Assembly: GCA_046349595.1 (NCBI GenBank) | Contig: JAXMCA010000001.1 | Location: 3,100,001-3,164,000, forward strand | DNA from: JACRLW01 sp046349595 | GTDB lineage: Bacteria > Planctomycetota > UBA1135 > UBA2386 | Direction of reading: 5' to 3' | DNA: 64,000 bases | In this document: positions 62,543-64,000 of the stretch, piece by piece | How positions within the stretch are numbered: the stretch's first letter is position 1 | Layout of the letters: each line of letters begins with the position of its first letter | The notes under the pieces: generated by a model | The model's input: the letters and a program-made list of their open reading frames with translations, nothing else | The model's database searches: none | What the model was told of the DNA's origin: nothing | Translations under genes and position numbers: made by a program

Positions 62543-63689
62543 CTCCGTCGGCAGAAGAGCCGGACTTCGGCCCGAAGCGTTGGATCAGCGCGGCGCAGGC
62601 CGCATCGGTCGCCTTCGCCGCGGGATCGCCACCCTCGTTGCACACGGCGAGGACGGCGAAGCCGTCCTCGGGCGCGCACCAGACCACGGCCCACCACCTG
62701 GTGTTGCTGCCGGTGTGCGTGAGCACCGGTCCGTGCGCCCAGGTGCGCGTCGTGATCACGAAGCCGCAGGCGTAGTCACCGCCGGCGGGAACTTCACGCA
62801 GCGCGGCGAGAGCGCGCGGCGAGATCAGCGGTGGATCGCGATGATCGGCGCCGATCTGCAGCGCGATGAAGCGCGCCCAGTCGCGCAAGCTCGCGTGGAC
62901 CGTCCCTGCGGGACCGAGCGCGGGCGGATTGTCGGCCTGCGCCCACGGCACCGGCTGTGCACGTACGCCGCGCATGTGCCCGACCGGCTGATCCAGGCGA
63001 TCCGGAGTGCCGGGCGGGCCGAAGCCGGCGCTGCTCATGCGCAGAGGTCCGAACAGACGCTCCTGCATCAGGTCCTCCCAGCTCCTGCCCGTGATGCGCT
63101 CGAGGACCGAACCGGCAAGGATGTAGCCGGTGTTGGCGTAGAGGTACTCCCCCGGCTTGCCGCTCGGCCCGGCGGCGAGGATCCCGGCTGCGACCTCGGC
63201 GCGGATCTCGGGCAGAGTCAGGTCCTTGCGCAGCATCGACGTCCACAGACCGTCGAGCGTCGGATTGGCGGGCAGGCCGGCGCGATGGCGGAGCAGATCG
63301 CGCAGCGTGACCTCGGCGAAGCCGGCATGGATGTCGTCGGCGATCTCCGGGAACAAGCCCGGGAGCCGGGCATCGAGGTCGAGTCGCCCTTCGTCGACGA
63401 GCATGCCGCACAGAGTCGCGGTCATCGCCTTGGTGCAGGAACCCAGATGCCACACGTCGTCGACGGTCACCTTCGCGTCCGCACCGCGGCGGCGCAGTCC
63501 GTCCGCGCCGAGCGCGACGACCCGGTCCCCGCGCAGACAGAGCGCCGCGAGCGCCGTCACGTCGTACTCCGCGCGGATCGCCGCGAGGATCTCGTCGACC
63601 CGCACCTCGGCCGATGCGGCCCCGTCCTGCGCCGCGAGCCGACCGAGGGCCGCGACGACGAGCACGAGGGGATTCGCGCGACGCGACAT
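62514..63689 (-). CDS. Beta-lactamase-family serine hydrolase
   Basis: A 391-residue exported protein (signal peptide to about AAQ21) of the class C beta-lactamase/penicillin-binding-protein-like family. Motifs are SxxK at GSCTKAMTA (Ser84, Lys87), YxN at YANTGY (184-186) and THTG near residue 340 in place of KTG. The family includes carboxypeptidases, esterases and amidases, so the substrate is not determined. The ATG at 63689 lies just after a cluster of hairpins and has no clear ribosome binding site; an upstream in-frame ATG (63758) lacks a signal peptide. Confidence 0.88.
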   Translation of the reverse strand: MSRRANPLVLVVAALGRLAAQDGAASAEVRVDEILAAIRAEYDVTALAALCLRGDRVVALGADGLRRRGADAKVTVDDVWHLGSCTKAMTATLCGMLVDEGRLDLDARLPGLFPEIADDIHAGFAEVTLRDLLRHRAGLPANPTLDGLWTSMLRKDLTLPEIRAEVAAGILAAGPSGKPGEYLYANTGYILAGSVLERITGRSWEDLMQERLFGPLRMSSAGFGPPGTPDRLDQPVGHMRGVRAQPVPWAQADNPPALGPAGTVHASLRDWARFIALQIGADHRDPPLISPRALAALREVPAGGDYACGFVITTRTWAHGPVLTHTGSNTRWWAVVWCAPEDGFAVLAVCNEGGDPAAKATDAACAALIQRFGPKSGSSADGVRTPSRTRR

Positions 63690-63690
63690 G

Positions 63691-63763
63691 CTCAGAGCTC
63701 GAGAGACAATTGGTCTCTCGAGCCCTGCGTGGCCGCGCATGCGGCCACCAGCAAGCATCTGAG
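63691..63763. promoter_or_regulatory. Cluster of inverted repeats before hydrolase gene
   Basis: A perfect 11-bp dyad GCTCGAGAGAC/GTCTCTCGAGC (63697-63723, 5-base loop) and a 7-bp dyad TGGCCGC/GCGGCCA (63730-63747) are bracketed by CTCAGA (63691-63696) and TCTGAG (63758-63763). They fill the gap upstream of the hydrolase start on the minus strand, where an operator or leader structure would be expected. They could also act as a terminator of the upstream gene, though no T-run follows. Confidence 0.45.
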
Positions 63764-63793
63764 AGCTCGTATCATGGATTTCCTCTCGGGCTC

Positions 63794-64000
63794 TCAGTCG
63801 TCGAACATCTCGCCGTACGACGGCGCAGGATCGTCCTTCGAACTCGGCTGCAGACGGAACACCACCTTCTGTCTGCCCTCGTGCGGCGAAGGGATCGCCC
63901 CCTTGGGGAAGTCGACCACCAGTTCCTCGGGGAGACGACCGTCCTCGCTGAGGAGGAGACAGGGAGTCTCGACACCCTCGAGTCGGATCACGCGTGCCAC
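63794..64000 (-). CDS. Small protein, probably partial at window edge
   Basis: Visible are 68 residues: ARVIRLEGVETPCLLLSEDG, then LPEELVVDFPKGAIPSPHEG, ending SYGEMFDD. A GTG lies exactly at the edge (64000) and could be the start, or the gene continues to the right. No family was recognised; the content is that of a small soluble protein. Confidence 0.45.
   Translation of the reverse strand: MARVIRLEGVETPCLLLSEDGRLPEELVVDFPKGAIPSPHEGRQKVVFRLQPSSKDDPAPSYGEMFDD

Noticed and set aside
1..64000. CRISPR array, prophage, integrase or intact insertion sequence
   Set aside because: No regularly spaced repeats, transposase motifs or phage structural genes were seen. The only mobile-like trace is the palindrome in the cytochrome gene.

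Overview
The window is GC-rich, densely coded bacterial chromosome with about fifty protein genes, one tRNA gene, the RNase P RNA gene and no rRNA operon, CRISPR array or intact transposon. Gene content suggests a Planctomycetota-like organism. The evidence is two large Ser/Thr kinases carrying formylglycine-generating-enzyme-like C-terminal domains, TonB-anchored squalene-cyclase-fold proteins, giant prepilins, several large secreted glycan-active enzymes, and complete lipid A and heptose genes showing a Gram-negative envelope. The phylum is an inference; no taxonomic marker was compared. Many genes start without a clear Shine-Dalgarno sequence, and adjacent genes are often coupled by 1-4 base overlaps.

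Layout. 1-4126: end of a mannose-1-phosphate guanylyltransferase gene coupled to ruvX, a tiny PEP-CTERM protein, rnpB with a visible promoter, a Kdo/WaaP-type sugar kinase and a glutamate dehydrogenase. 10048-4149 (minus strand): an envelope operon of a secreted protein, fabD, lpxK, an LpxL-type acyltransferase, hldE and an extra heptose/cytidylyltransferase gene. 18891-10142 (minus): a giant 1181-residue prepilin-like protein, a second prepilin-like protein, RNA polymerase omega and a 1226-residue Ser/Thr kinase. 19124-30759: a heterodimeric ABC exporter, endonuclease III, a candidate structured RNA, typA, rnc, mfd and a SurA-like chaperone.

31051-40359 is the most unusual part. Three tandem paralogues have a squalene-cyclase-like barrel, and two of them carry a TonB-type membrane anchor. 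They converge on a four-gene Gld-like ABC operon (ATPase, permease, GldG-like protein) whose last gene fuses a DUF4340 region to a parvulin prolyl isomerase. 40618-44020: rpsT, a TPR protein, def, ribF and tRNA-Phe.

44183-64000 is accessory in character. It holds a membrane cytochrome c gene broken by a palindrome-bearing insertion, a DUF4838 lipoprotein, a cysteine-rich secreted protein, a second kinase with an FGE domain and a type III polyketide synthase with a correctly spaced Cys-His-Asn triad. It continues with a phosphodiester-glycosidase-like protein, a three-hydrolase fusion divergent from a large glycoside-hydrolase-like protein, an SGNH hydrolase, a DUF1003 protein, an outer-membrane protein and a beta-lactamase-family hydrolase.

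The envelope genes (heptose, lipid A, GDP-mannose and the kinase) plausibly cooperate in LPS and surface glycan assembly. The secreted esterases and glycosidase-like proteins plausibly cooperate in polysaccharide breakdown. How the TonB-anchored barrel proteins and the Gld-like operon relate is unknown.
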